DNA of 64,000 bases from Vallitalea guaymasensis. GTDB lineage: Bacteria > Bacillota > Clostridia > Lachnospirales > Vallitaleaceae. The stretch covers positions 1,922,001 to 1,986,000 of the forward strand of contig NZ_CP058561.1 of the NCBI RefSeq assembly GCF_018141425.1, read 5' to 3'. How positions within the stretch are numbered: the first letter of the stretch is position 1; each line of letters starts with the position of its first letter. The notes beneath the pieces were generated by a model, which saw nothing but the letters and a program-made list of their open reading frames with translations, did no database searches and had not been told where the DNA came from. The position numbers and the translations under genes are program-made. Shown piece by piece: positions 1 through 9,233 of this stretch.

Positions 1-13
1 TAGCATATCTCAT
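1..13 (-). CDS. start of an unidentified gene, cut by window edge
   Basis: An ATG at 13-11 on the minus strand follows a good ribosome binding site (AAAGGAG, seven bases upstream). Only four codons (MRYA) are inside the window, so no function can be given. It follows the radical SAM gene by about 45 bases and is probably the next gene of the glycan operon. Confidence 0.55.
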
Positions 14-57
14 ATTGAATCTCCTTTAAATATATATTATAAAAATCTACTATTTTT

Positions 58-1089
58 TTATTTAAATTTATTAATAGAAACTCCCGTTAAATCATCTTCT
101 GGTTGATCTCTTAAAGGTATTTCACAATTTTTACAGCTTTTATTTAAGTATCTTTTATTTTCTAATTGCATTTTTCTAAATTCATATAGTTTCTTGCCAT
201 TCCATATTTCTTCTAATGTATTTTCCATTACATTACCTATCTTTGTTGCTCTTAACCAATCTGCACAGCATACAACTACATCTCCATTACTTTTTACAGT
301 TAAATGATCAAAAGGATATCTACATGCTTTGTATCTTTTATAATAGTATAACTCATGAATATTTTTATTGACTTCTAGACTATTTTCACCATACAAGTTT
401 TTTAAAACATCTTCACCAAAATTTGAATTCATTGGTTTATCTATAAAAACCTCATCTACAATGTCTTGATAATTTTCTATAAATATTTTATTTTCTTCAT
501 CATTATATGTATCAATAATTTTAGCTTGTATAAAAGGTTTAACAGATTTAAGCTTATCTCTAATCTGTTTCAATTCACAAACATTATGTCTTATAGTTGA
601 TGGTGTTATATTTGATCCTGTAATGTGTTCATTCTTTTCTTTTATAACAGAATAAATAGAAATCCTTAAATAATCTAATCCATATTGAATCAATTCTTCA
701 GACATTTGTTTATTTAACAAACTTCCATTAGTAGTAATTTCTATAACTTCACTTAAATTTTCTTCTTTAAGTTTTTTGACCATTTTACATATATTTTTAT
801 TTAATAAAGGTTCACCCATTGAATACAATTTTATAACCTTTAATTTTGAATTTCCCCATTGTTTAAGGTCTTCTACAATTTTATTAAAACATAAATTACT
901 CATATTCAATAAAGGACCAGCCTTTTTCTTATAATTCTCAGAACTATGATGACACATAACACATTTAAAATTACATAAATTTGATGGTTCGATTGATATA
1001 CAAAATGGTTTTTCCAAAGGTAAGACATCCTTTAAAACAGTCCTATTCTTTTTATACTTTACCGAAAAAGGTTTTAATTCATTAGACAT
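58..1089 (-). CDS. radical SAM/SPASM domain protein
   Basis: This 343-residue protein has the radical SAM cluster motif CxxxCxxC at Cys39, Cys43 and Cys46 (CNFKCVMC). A glycine-rich SAM-binding segment follows (SMGEPLLN, then EITTNGS). The C-terminal SPASM-type cysteines appear as CRYPF, VVCCADW and CKNCEIP, consistent with auxiliary iron-sulfur clusters. The fold supports a 5'-deoxyadenosyl-radical modification enzyme, but the substrate cannot be read from sequence. A start at 1089 is supported by AAGGAG upstream. It is the last complete gene of a glycan cluster, so a sugar or glycopeptide modification is likely. No peptide precursor gene of RiPP type is visible beside it. Confidence 0.85.
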   Translation of the reverse strand: MSNELKPFSVKYKKNRTVLKDVLPLEKPFCISIEPSNLCNFKCVMCHHSSENYKKKAGPLLNMSNLCFNKIVEDLKQWGNSKLKVIKLYSMGEPLLNKNICKMVKKLKEENLSEVIEITTNGSLLNKQMSEELIQYGLDYLRISIYSVIKEKNEHITGSNITPSTIRHNVCELKQIRDKLKSVKPFIQAKIIDTYNDEENKIFIENYQDIVDEVFIDKPMNSNFGEDVLKNLYGENSLEVNKNIHELYYYKRYKACRYPFDHLTVKSNGDVVVCCADWLRATKIGNVMENTLEEIWNGKKLYEFRKMQLENKRYLNKSCKNCEIPLRDQPEDDLTGVSINKFK

Positions 1090-1113
1090 GATATCATTCT
1101 CCTTTATTAATAT

Positions 1114-2052
1114 CTAATACGCTAATTGTTTGATTATATTACTATGTTTATTTTGATGTAAGAAGAAATAATTTGTTTCTATTGTATTTTCATTAATAGT
1201 TTTTATTTGTTTTAATTGTTTATTATTTATTACAAAACATCTATAATCTATATTGCTAAAAAAATCTATTATTTTATTAGGGTGATATCCAAATTTAGCA
1301 GACCACTTTCTTAACATTTCAGAAAAAATAACAGGTTTAAATCTTGTAATAGCATCTAGACCTCCTTGATATACAAACAGTTCAGAACCTTCAACATCAC
1401 ATTTAATGAAATCTAATTTATTAATATTATTATCAGTTATGAATGTATCCATTTTTTTTACCTTACATTTAACTTTTTCTGTCAATTCATTTTGTCTTAG
1501 ATCTATAATAGAAGAGGCTCCTGATTCAATCTTATTATAAAAAAATTCTAATACTTTATCATCATTATAAAATCCTAAATTATATATATTTTGCGTCATT
1601 AGACCATTAAGTTCTAAATTTCTTTTTAATTGGTTACAAGTTTTGTTAATAGGTTCAAATGAATATACCATACTATTTTTTATATTTTTCAAGATATTGA
1701 TTGTATACCATCCTAAATTTGCTCCAACATCAAATATAATACTATTATCTTCAAGCATATTTATTATTTTTAATGACATTTCTAGTTCTTCTTGTTCATA
1801 GTTTCCATTATTTAAGATACTAACTATAACTGCACCAGCATCTGTTTCATTTAATTTCATCTTTAACTCATGATTATAGTTATTTATCGTAATAATTACT
1901 TCTTCTTTACCAATAATTATATTTTGGACTATACTTGACTGTAATAATTTTGTATAATCTATTAATATTTCGTGCATCTTAAATAACCTTTGACTATATT
2001 GTTTTTTGTCTAATTTTCCATTATTATAATCTTCTATTATTTCTTGCAACAT
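1114..2052 (-). CDS. FkbM-family methyltransferase
   Basis: This 312-residue protein contains a class I SAM-dependent methyltransferase fold of the FkbM type. Motif I is IIFDVGANLGWYT near residue 107. A later KCDVEGSELFVYQGG segment is the typical FkbM acidic motif. The N-terminal ~90 residues are not recognisable. FkbM enzymes O-methylate sugars or polyketide hydroxyls, and in cell-surface clusters they usually methylate glycan sugars. A ribosome binding site (AGGAAGTGA) supports the start at 2052. It lies four bases after the epimerase gene, so the two are almost certainly co-transcribed. A second FkbM gene is at 3137-4333. Acceptor unknown. Confidence 0.82.
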   Translation of the reverse strand: MLQEIIEDYNNGKLDKKQYSQRLFKMHEILIDYTKLLQSSIVQNIIIGKEEVIITINNYNHELKMKLNETDAGAVIVSILNNGNYEQEELEMSLKIINMLEDNSIIFDVGANLGWYTINILKNIKNSMVYSFEPINKTCNQLKRNLELNGLMTQNIYNLGFYNDDKVLEFFYNKIESGASSIIDLRQNELTEKVKCKVKKMDTFITDNNINKLDFIKCDVEGSELFVYQGGLDAITRFKPVIFSEMLRKWSAKFGYHPNKIIDFFSNIDYRCFVINNKQLKQIKTINENTIETNYFFLHQNKHSNIIKQLAY

Positions 2053-2056
2053 TTAA

Positions 2057-3121
2057 TCACTTCCTATAATTATTATAAAAACTTTCTACCGTTCTTTTAA
2101 ATCCTTCATCTATACTTATTTTGGGAATCCATCCTAATTTATTAATTTTATTACTATCTAGTACTGTTAGACCTAAATTACTTTTATTAGTAGCTCGATT
2201 TATATCCTCCTCCTTACCAATAATTTTCAGTTTTTTCTCCTTAAATACTTTATTGACTAAAATATCTGCTAATTCATTAATTGATACATAACAATTGTTA
2301 TTTACAACATTGTATGCTTCACCAGAATTACCTTTAAATAAAACTAGGTAAAAAGCAACAATCGCATCAGCAATATAACAAAATGGTCTTTTAGCTTTTC
2401 CGCTACTCCTAATAATTAAATTCTCGTCATTTATTATATTTCTTACAAAATCTGAGAACACTCGACCATCGTATAAATTTATTCCTGGTCCATAAGTATG
2501 ACCTATTCTAACTATTTTTGATGGTATACTAAATTGTTTGTAAAAACAATAACACATATTTTCTCCCATTTTTTTTCCTTCAGCATAGCAACTATTAATA
2601 TTTAATGGATTCAATGAATAATAATGATTTTCTTTTACTGGTTCAATAGCACAACTAATATCTCCATAGACAGCTCCACTACTTAAAAACAAAAAGCTTT
2701 TAATTTTTTTTCTTTTAGCGAAATTCAACAAATTATATGTACCTATAGTATTAGCACTTAATGTTCCAACTGGATCAATTTTAAAACTTTCTGTATTAGC
2801 TTGACTAGCAGCGTGAATAATATAATCAATTTTATCATCTATATAAATATTATCTTCAACATTTTGTACAATTATTTCAAAGTATTTTTTATCAATATAT
2901 CTGCTAAATTTCTTTTTTAAATCTATTTCATTCCTTGATAATGCAAATATTTTACAGTAATCTTTATCCAAAATATTATTATTTATGTACATTAATAATT
3001 CAACCATATATCTTCCTAACAGTCCATTTGCTCCTGTTATTAAAAATGTATTTCCTTTAAACATTTCAACATCTATATATTTAATAATATATTCCATATC
3101 TTTTAATATAATATGATTCAT
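2057..3121 (-). CDS. NAD-dependent epimerase/dehydratase (extended SDR)
   Basis: This 354-residue extended short-chain dehydrogenase/reductase has an N-terminal NAD(P)-binding Rossmann motif GANGLLG and the catalytic YxxxK as CYAEGKK, with an upstream LSSGAVYG serine. This matches nucleotide-sugar epimerases, dehydratases and reductases (GalE/RmlD/RfbG superfamily). I chose ATG at 3121, which has GGAGAG seven bases upstream, over a TTG five codons earlier that overlaps that site. It is tightly packed between two FkbM methyltransferase genes. Given rfbF in the cluster the substrate is probably a CDP- or other nucleotide-hexulose, and a 4-keto reductase or 4,6-dehydratase role is possible. The exact reaction cannot be assigned. 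Confidence 0.85.
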   Translation of the reverse strand: MNHIILKDMEYIIKYIDVEMFKGNTFLITGANGLLGRYMVELLMYINNNILDKDYCKIFALSRNEIDLKKKFSRYIDKKYFEIIVQNVEDNIYIDDKIDYIIHAASQANTESFKIDPVGTLSANTIGTYNLLNFAKRKKIKSFLFLSSGAVYGDISCAIEPVKENHYYSLNPLNINSCYAEGKKMGENMCYCFYKQFSIPSKIVRIGHTYGPGINLYDGRVFSDFVRNIINDENLIIRSSGKAKRPFCYIADAIVAFYLVLFKGNSGEAYNVVNNNCYVSINELADILVNKVFKEKKLKIIGKEEDINRATNKSNLGLTVLDSNKINKLGWIPKISIDEGFKRTVESFYNNYRK

Positions 3122-3136
3122 AATATAACTCTCCAA

Positions 3137-4333
3137 TTATATAATATTACATAAACTTTTTAATACCCTATTCTCAGGTATAGCATATAAAACAGTGTCC
3201 CAACAGTCTCCAGTATATTGCCTTAAATAAAACCTATATTCTTTATTTATAGAATAAATTAATAAAGGTATTTCCCATAAGTCACTCTGATTATGATATA
3301 CACTAATTGCTAATATAGGTTTAAAATTTTTAATAACTTCCTTAGCACCCAATAGAGCTTTAAATTCAAATCCTTCAATATCCATCTTAATTATTGTAGG
3401 TGGATTGTATTTTTTTGTCTTAATAAAATCATTTATTGTTATACTTCTTACTTTACAGTTACCTTCTTTCACTATTAATGAACTTTCATCATTATTGGAT
3501 TGGAATAACAAAGCACCATCCTTATCTCCAACTGCACATTCAAAAACATTTACTCTTCTCTTAAATTCATCATTTTTTGAATTAACAAATCTAATAATCT
3601 TTTTATAATTATTGGGGTCTGGCTCGAATGCTATTATCTTTTTAAAACGATTTTTGCTTTCTTTAATAATCTGTTTAATGGTATCCCCATCATAAGCTCC
3701 ACAATCATATATTATATCATCATCTTTTAATTTATATATATCGTGCTCAAAATACTGAGGATAGTCAACTTTTATAAATTCATCCCAGTTATTATGGTAG
3801 AGTCTCCATTTTATTTGATTATAGTATTCTTTTTCAGATTTTATGTCTTTAAATAAATCATATGCTTTTAAAATTTTATCTTTTTCATCAATAATTTTGC
3901 TAGGTATATCTAAACAATAATGAGGTAAAAATACACTTGGATACTGATTATATAATTTTGTTATGTCAACGACATTTTTAAAACCTAAGTTATTTAAATT
4001 ATTTATAATAGTTTTAACACGTGCTTTCTCACCATAAGAAGCGCTCCATATAGATAAGACTACTAGAACATCATTACCATATGATTCTATTAATTGATTT
4101 ATACTTAATACATCAATACCTTTCTTAAATAATCTACTTTGGCTAGGACTACTATCTCCAATAGCTAATGGCTTAATACCCAAAGTGGTTAATCCTTCCA
4201 ATGTTTTTTCACCTAATAAGCCAGCACCATATAAAATAAATGGTTCTTTATCAAATTCATATTTTTTGAAATTACTAGTTTTAGTTAAAAGCGTAAGTAA
4301 TTTATTGGAGTAGATCTTTTCGCTACTTTTCAT
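3137..4333 (-). CDS. FkbM-family methyltransferase with N-terminal nucleotide-binding-like domain
   Basis: This 398-residue two-part protein has an N-terminal Rossmann-like segment (FILYGAGLLGEKT near residue 33, then IGDSSPS), as found in many glycan-associated FkbM proteins. The C-terminal FkbM methyltransferase has SAM motif IIYDCGAYDGDT near residue 208 and acidic motif IKMDIEGFEFKALLGA. The bipartite layout is longer than the single-domain FkbM at 1114-2052. Known members methylate sugar hydroxyls, and the acceptor here is inferred to be a surface or flagellar glycan. The start at 4333 has AAAGGAG about 13 bases upstream, a slightly long spacing. It lies 15 bases before the epimerase gene in the same operon. 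Confidence 0.82.
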   Translation of the reverse strand: MKSSEKIYSNKLLTLLTKTSNFKKYEFDKEPFILYGAGLLGEKTLEGLTTLGIKPLAIGDSSPSQSRLFKKGIDVLSINQLIESYGNDVLVVLSIWSASYGEKARVKTIINNLNNLGFKNVVDITKLYNQYPSVFLPHYCLDIPSKIIDEKDKILKAYDLFKDIKSEKEYYNQIKWRLYHNNWDEFIKVDYPQYFEHDIYKLKDDDIIYDCGAYDGDTIKQIIKESKNRFKKIIAFEPDPNNYKKIIRFVNSKNDEFKRRVNVFECAVGDKDGALLFQSNNDESSLIVKEGNCKVRSITINDFIKTKKYNPPTIIKMDIEGFEFKALLGAKEVIKNFKPILAISVYHNQSDLWEIPLLIYSINKEYRFYLRQYTGDCWDTVLYAIPENRVLKSLCNII

Positions 4334-4359
4334 ATAAAAATTTATACTCCTTTCAATGT

Positions 4360-5013
4360 TTAATTAGATACTCTTATATAATTAAGTATATCTTTAAGAC
4401 TATTAATTGTTAAACAAGCTCCCTCTTCTAACAAATCTTTATTCTTCCCATATCCATAATTAACACCTATACATTTAATATCGTTATGTTTTGCTGCAAT
4501 AATATCTTCACATCTATCTCCTACCATTATAGTCTCTTCTTTAATTAATTCATGTTTATTAACCAATCTTTCTATCCTATTTGCTTTATTTAAATCTTTA
4601 CCATTAATCATTATTCCAGATATATCTTTAAAATAATTTATCATCTGTAATTTTTCTGTTATATCAATTACAAACATATGTGGTTTTGAAGTAACTATAT
4701 ATAAATTAATATCTTCCTCATAAAGGTTTATAAGTGTTTCACTAACCCCCGGATACATTTCTAATTCTCTCAAACCATCATTAGAATATCTTTCTCTAAA
4801 ATAATTAGTACACTTTAATACTAATTCATCATCATTTGTTTTCAACAATATTTCTAGCATTCTTGGAAGTGGCGGTCCTATTACTCCTCTAATTTCTTGA
4901 TCAGTAACCCTAGGAATATTTAATTTATCAAATGCATAATGCATTGATTTTATTATTCCTTCACTTGTATCTACTAATGTGCCATCAAAGTCAAAAATTA
5001 TATTATTAATCAT
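4360..5013 (-). CDS. HAD-superfamily phosphatase (HAD-IA, PGPase-like)
   Basis: This 217-residue protein is a HAD phosphatase. The nucleophile motif I is DFDGT with Asp8 and Asp10. Motif II serine/threonine is in IVTSKP. The C-terminal GDRCEDIIAA is motif IV, coordinating magnesium. The alpha-helical cap between motifs I and II is of the phosphoglycolate phosphatase (subclass IA) type. In a sugar-biosynthesis cluster with a NeuB-like synthase, the expected job is removing a phosphate from a sugar-phosphate intermediate. The NeuB enzyme itself does not need it, so the pathway step is uncertain. AGGAG precedes the ATG at 5013, and the gene follows the ThDP enzyme by 11 bases. Confidence 0.85.
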   Translation of the reverse strand: MINNIIFDFDGTLVDTSEGIIKSMHYAFDKLNIPRVTDQEIRGVIGPPLPRMLEILLKTNDDELVLKCTNYFRERYSNDGLRELEMYPGVSETLINLYEEDINLYIVTSKPHMFVIDITEKLQMINYFKDISGIMINGKDLNKANRIERLVNKHELIKEETIMVGDRCEDIIAAKHNDIKCIGVNYGYGKNKDLLEEGACLTINSLKDILNYIRVSN

Positions 5014-5024
5014 CCTATTAGCTC

Positions 5025-6812
5025 CTAATCACATAACATATTATTTGTAAATTCTTCTTCTTCTAAAAATGGCCATAAATCTTCCATTGGCTTTGTAATC
5101 ATAGAACCATTTGGTAATTTAACCGATTTTACTCTTGGCATAGTCTGTTGTAAAGGATTTATCATTAAATCACATATAACTGGTCCTTCAATATTTAATA
5201 CTTCAGCAACTTTTTCTTCTAGCTCTGAATTGTCATTGATTCTTACATTTCTTATATTATAAGCATCGGCTACTTTACATATATCTGGTAATGAGACCTC
5301 ACTATTTTTCTCACTTCCAACATAAAAGCTATCAAAATAATTTCTTTGCATATTTGTAATAGCAGCATAACCATCATTATTGAAAATAAATATTTTTAAA
5401 GGCAAATTATGCCTTCGTAGAGTTTCTATCTCTTGAATATTAAATTGGAAACCTCCATCACCATTAATACAAATAGTCCTTTTTTTATTACTAGCAATAC
5501 ATGCCGCTATACTAGCTGGAAGTCCAAATCCCATTGCACCAAATCCCTCATTATTGAATAATCTTTGTCCTTTTTTTATTTTAAAAGCTTGCATTGTTAT
5601 TTCACTACAACTTCCTGAACTACCTGGAACAATTATATCTTTTTCATTTAGTAATGTACTTAACACTTCTATAAAACAGTAAGGATTAACATATTCTTTT
5701 TGATTCCAATATTGATCTAGTATAACTGGATATTTATGTTTTATTAAATTACAATATTTTAGCCATTCTTTTCTATCTACATCCTTAATCTTACTTACAT
5801 TTGACAATAATTCTTTAATAAATATCTTAGCATCACTTACTAGTTTTATCTCTAGCTGCATGTTCATTTTATTTATTTCATTACTATCTATATCAATCAT
5901 AACTTTTTTTGCAGCTTTAGCAAAATTTTTATGATTATAAGCTGTTTGCCCAAGATCTAATCTAGCTCCTATGACTACCAGTAAATCACAATTCTGTTGA
6001 ATAAAATTTGCTGCTCTTTGCCCAATAGCACCAGGTCTCCCATAATAATTAGTATCATTTTCATCAAAAAAATCAATTGCCTTCCATGTTGTTAATACAG
6101 GTATATTTAATAAATTAACTAATTTTAAAAACTCCTGTTCTGCATTAGCTAATCTTATTCCGTTACCTGCCAAAATACATGGTCTCTTAGAATCGTTTAA
6201 TAAAGTTACTAGTTTATCTAATTTATTAGATGTGAGTTTATCATCGTGTATTTTAGCCTTAGGTTTATATTCTATTAAAGCACTTTCATCAATCATACTG
6301 GCTTGTATATCTAATGGTATATCAATCCAAACTGGACCAGGTCTACCTTCCTTAGCAAGATAAATAGCTTTTTCTAAATGATATTTAATCATTTTGGGAT
6401 CATCAACAGTAACCGCATATTTTGTAATAGGATTTACAATAGAAGTAATATTAATCTCTTGAAATCCCATCTGTCGAACACCGTATTTTTTACCTAAGTC
6501 TTGTCTCTTAACTTGTCCTGATATAATAAGACATGGTGTAGAGTCTACATAAGCTGCAGCTATACCTGTAATCGCATTAGTACCTCCTGGACCCGTAGTT
6601 ACTAATCCTACTCCAATATGATTAGTATATTGCCCATAAGCTTCTACTGCAATAGAAACTGCTTGTTCATTTAAATTGCATATATAATCTATTTTGTTAG
6701 ATCTACCTATAGAATCTACTAAATGCATACATCCACCACCCGATATCATAAATAGGTGTTTAACTCCTAATTCTTCTAAAAAACTTACAACATACTCTGA
6801 TAATTTTATCAT
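5025..6812 (-). CDS. thiamine-diphosphate-dependent carboligase, acetolactate synthase-like
   Basis: This 595-residue protein has the three-domain POX/ALS architecture. The N-terminal pyrimidine-binding domain carries the catalytic glutamate at Glu49 (LNEQAV) and TTGPGGTNA. The central domain has the GRPGPVWIDIP segment. The C-terminal ThDP-binding domain has GDG at 451-453 and the paired asparagines at 478-479. Relatives include acetolactate synthase catalytic subunits, and in glycan clusters YerE-type enzymes that add a two-carbon acetyl unit to a CDP-4-keto sugar. Neighbouring rfbF and the absence of an ilvN subunit or other ilv genes argue for sugar branching over valine synthesis, but this is inference. 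The ribosome binding site AAAGGAG fits the start. Confidence 0.85.
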   Translation of the reverse strand: MIKLSEYVVSFLEELGVKHLFMISGGGCMHLVDSIGRSNKIDYICNLNEQAVSIAVEAYGQYTNHIGVGLVTTGPGGTNAITGIAAAYVDSTPCLIISGQVKRQDLGKKYGVRQMGFQEINITSIVNPITKYAVTVDDPKMIKYHLEKAIYLAKEGRPGPVWIDIPLDIQASMIDESALIEYKPKAKIHDDKLTSNKLDKLVTLLNDSKRPCILAGNGIRLANAEQEFLKLVNLLNIPVLTTWKAIDFFDENDTNYYGRPGAIGQRAANFIQQNCDLLVVIGARLDLGQTAYNHKNFAKAAKKVMIDIDSNEINKMNMQLEIKLVSDAKIFIKELLSNVSKIKDVDRKEWLKYCNLIKHKYPVILDQYWNQKEYVNPYCFIEVLSTLLNEKDIIVPGSSGSCSEITMQAFKIKKGQRLFNNEGFGAMGFGLPASIAACIASNKKRTICINGDGGFQFNIQEIETLRRHNLPLKIFIFNNDGYAAITNMQRNYFDSFYVGSEKNSEVSLPDICKVADAYNIRNVRINDNSELEEKVAEVLNIEGPVICDLMINPLQQTMPRVKSVKLPNGSMITKPMEDLWPFLEEEEFTNNMLCD

Positions 6813-6824
6813 AATAATACTCCT

Positions 6825-8339
6825 TTAATTAAGCATTTCTTTAGTTATGTATACAGTAGTTTTTCTAGGATTAACAAAACCATTTGACGTATAATAAGAA
6901 TCATTAATAAAATGTGTTGTAGAAATTTCTTCAAAGACACACCCATTTTGGGAGCTAAAACTATGTTTAACACCACGTTCAATTACAATAGATTGTCCTG
7001 GCATTATTACATATTCTTTATTATTGAGATTGCAAATTAATTCACCATATAGAACATTAAATGTTTCTTCTTTCATTTTATGATAATGTTCTGGATGCTC
7101 TTGGTTAGGTAATGATACTAATACTTTCTTACAATATTCTCTATTAATACAATTGATAATTGCTACACCTACTCTTTCAAATTGATCAACTCCATAATGA
7201 TGTGATATCTCACATGTACTATTTAGAGGAATAATTACTCCACTTTTTTTTAAAATTCTTATTATTTTATTGACATTTTCTATAATTATGTTCTGTTTAT
7301 TTATTTTTATTACATCGTTTATCATGATAGGTTGATCATTATCTATAAAATTTGTTGTGACTTGAAATTCATTATATTTAGAAAAATCATCCACCAATAC
7401 TTGCTTATCAATACTTGGAAAAGCAAAATATACATCTTGTGTGTTTATTTTTTCACCTTTTTCATATTTTCTTTTAACAAACGCACCTCGCTTAAGTGAT
7501 AATAGTGAATCTTTTTCTTTCTCCCTAAAAGTATATCTTTTTCCCTGAATCCCACACATTTTATAAGCTTTTAACGCACTCTCCAACCATTCTCTTACTT
7601 GGTCAGGAGTAGCTGAATATTTGTTTAGCTTTAATTCACCACATTCAATACCTACATGTTTTTCAAAAATCTCTGCTCCTTTTCCTACTGCGACCTTAAT
7701 CGGATCAATATCTGTTGGATCCTCATGAGTAGAAAATCCTATAACATTATCTTTAAATTTATATTTAAGCAAATCAATCTGATTTAATTGTAAATTATCA
7801 CTTTCTGTTGGATATTCTGCAACACAATGCATTAAAGCAATTTCAATATTTCTATGTTTAAAGAATTGAACAACTCTTTCAATATCCTTTATATCAACAC
7901 CAGCAGTTGAAGCAATCACAGGTCTATTGGCATTTGCTATTCGTTCTAATAAAGGCCAATCTTTGAAAGAGCAACTTGCTATTTTAATAATTTTATATTT
8001 ATGTTGTTTTATTAATTCAACTGATTCTTCGTCAAAAGGTGTACATATAGTATAAAATCCTTGTTGTTCTACTTCATCTAATAATAATTTAAATTGTTCT
8101 TTATTTAATCTAGTATCCTTAAATCTTTTTACGTTTTTTAAATCTTCTCTATTAGAATATGAAGAATGAATAAAGGTATCTAAATCTCTATATTGAAATT
8201 TAAAACCAAAATTAAAATATTGTTCATATTTATTGCAAACTTGTTTTATACTTTTAATAATTTTTAATCCATGGGCTACATCACCTTGATGATTGTTGGC
8301 AATCTCAAAAATAAACAATGGTTTATTAAAAATATTCAT
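6825..8339 (-). CDS. NeuB-family synthase with SAF domain and C-terminal cupin
   Basis: This 504-residue protein has three parts. Residues ~1-265 are an NeuB/SpsE-type TIM barrel (FEIANNHQGD at the start, CTPFD, HCVAEYP, GFSTHE, FEKHV), which condenses phosphoenolpyruvate with a hexosamine-type sugar to give a nonulosonic acid. Residues ~280-345 are a SAF/antifreeze-like domain (KRGAFVKRKYEKGE). Residues ~370-504 form a cupin with a metal-binding pattern HPEHYHKMKEETF and a late GVKHSF, similar to D-lyxose isomerase cupins. The fusion makes it about 150 residues longer than plain NeuB. The start at 8339 has AGGAGG. A nonulosonic acid for surface or flagellin decoration is the likely product, but no neuA-type CMP transferase is in the window. 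Confidence 0.85.
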   Translation of the reverse strand: MNIFNKPLFIFEIANNHQGDVAHGLKIIKSIKQVCNKYEQYFNFGFKFQYRDLDTFIHSSYSNREDLKNVKRFKDTRLNKEQFKLLLDEVEQQGFYTICTPFDEESVELIKQHKYKIIKIASCSFKDWPLLERIANANRPVIASTAGVDIKDIERVVQFFKHRNIEIALMHCVAEYPTESDNLQLNQIDLLKYKFKDNVIGFSTHEDPTDIDPIKVAVGKGAEIFEKHVGIECGELKLNKYSATPDQVREWLESALKAYKMCGIQGKRYTFREKEKDSLLSLKRGAFVKRKYEKGEKINTQDVYFAFPSIDKQVLVDDFSKYNEFQVTTNFIDNDQPIMINDVIKINKQNIIIENVNKIIRILKKSGVIIPLNSTCEISHHYGVDQFERVGVAIINCINREYCKKVLVSLPNQEHPEHYHKMKEETFNVLYGELICNLNNKEYVIMPGQSIVIERGVKHSFSSQNGCVFEEISTTHFINDSYYTSNGFVNPRKTTVYITKEMLN

Positions 8340-8388
8340 ATATATATCCTCCTAAATAAACTTAAATGTATCTATTTAATTATATTTA

Positions 8389-9168
8389 CTAACTCCAAAT
8401 CTTCCATTTTGCACTATTTTCTCTCCATGATTTCTCTAATAACCCTTTATCCCTCTGCGTATCCATACATTGCCAAAAACCATAATGTTTATAAGCATTA
8501 AGTTTACCTTTTTTTGCTAAATCCTCTAATGGTCTTCTTTCAAAAATTGTTTCATCTCCTTCTATATAATTAAACACTTCTGGCTCTACAACCATAAATC
8601 CACCGTTAATCCATCCACCATCTTCCTTAGATTTTTCCACAAATTTATTTATACCATTTGTTGTATCATTAATATCAAGTACACCAAATCTTCCCCCAGG
8701 TTGTATAGCTGTCATTGTAAGATATCCATTTGATTTATCATGGTATTTTTCAAGCTCGTTAATATTTATATCAGAAACTCCATCCCCATAAGTAAGCATG
8801 AATCGTTCATTTCCAACATATTTTTTAATTCTTTTTATTCTACCACCTGTCATGGTATGAAGTCCAGTATCAACCAACGTAACTTTCCATGGTTCTGATA
8901 CATTATTATGTATAGTCATCTTATTTTCATTTTTGAAATCAAATGTTATATCTGATGTATGTAAATAATAATCCGCAAAAAATTCTTTAATTAAATATCC
9001 TTTGTAGCCTAAACAAATAATAAAATCATTGTACCCATAATGACTATAAATCTTCATAATGTGCCAAAGAATTGGTCTCTCTCCTATCTCAATCATTGGT
9101 TTAGGTTTCAAGTGACTTTCTTCGCTTATTCTCGTTCCAAAACCCCCTGCTAAAATTACTGTTTTCAT
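8389..9168 (-). CDS. rfbF: glucose-1-phosphate cytidylyltransferase
   Basis: This 259-residue nucleotidyltransferase begins with the sugar nucleotidyltransferase signature LAGGFGTRISEESHLKPKPM. It continues with GERPILWHIMKIYSHYG and CLGYKGY, and ends QCMDTQRDKGLLE, all typical of RfbF. The length matches RfbF (about 257). It makes CDP-glucose from CTP and glucose-1-phosphate, the entry to CDP-3,6-dideoxyhexoses and branched CDP-sugars such as yersiniose. The next pathway enzyme, CDP-glucose 4,6-dehydratase, could be the SDR at 2057-3121 or lie left of the window. AAGGAGG supports the start. Confidence 0.93.
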   Translation of the reverse strand: MKTVILAGGFGTRISEESHLKPKPMIEIGERPILWHIMKIYSHYGYNDFIICLGYKGYLIKEFFADYYLHTSDITFDFKNENKMTIHNNVSEPWKVTLVDTGLHTMTGGRIKRIKKYVGNERFMLTYGDGVSDININELEKYHDKSNGYLTMTAIQPGGRFGVLDINDTTNGINKFVEKSKEDGGWINGGFMVVEPEVFNYIEGDETIFERRPLEDLAKKGKLNAYKHYGFWQCMDTQRDKGLLEKSWRENSAKWKIWS

Positions 9169-9233
9169 GATATTCCTCCTTATGTCGGTTCCATTGACTT
9201 CACGAAGTATTGCCTATTATTTATAGATAACTT

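Noticed and set aside
5025-6812. Housekeeping acetolactate synthase for valine/leucine
   Set aside because: No ilvN, ilvC or leu genes nearby, and it lies inside a sugar-biosynthesis operon; an ilvB role cannot be fully excluded from sequence alone.
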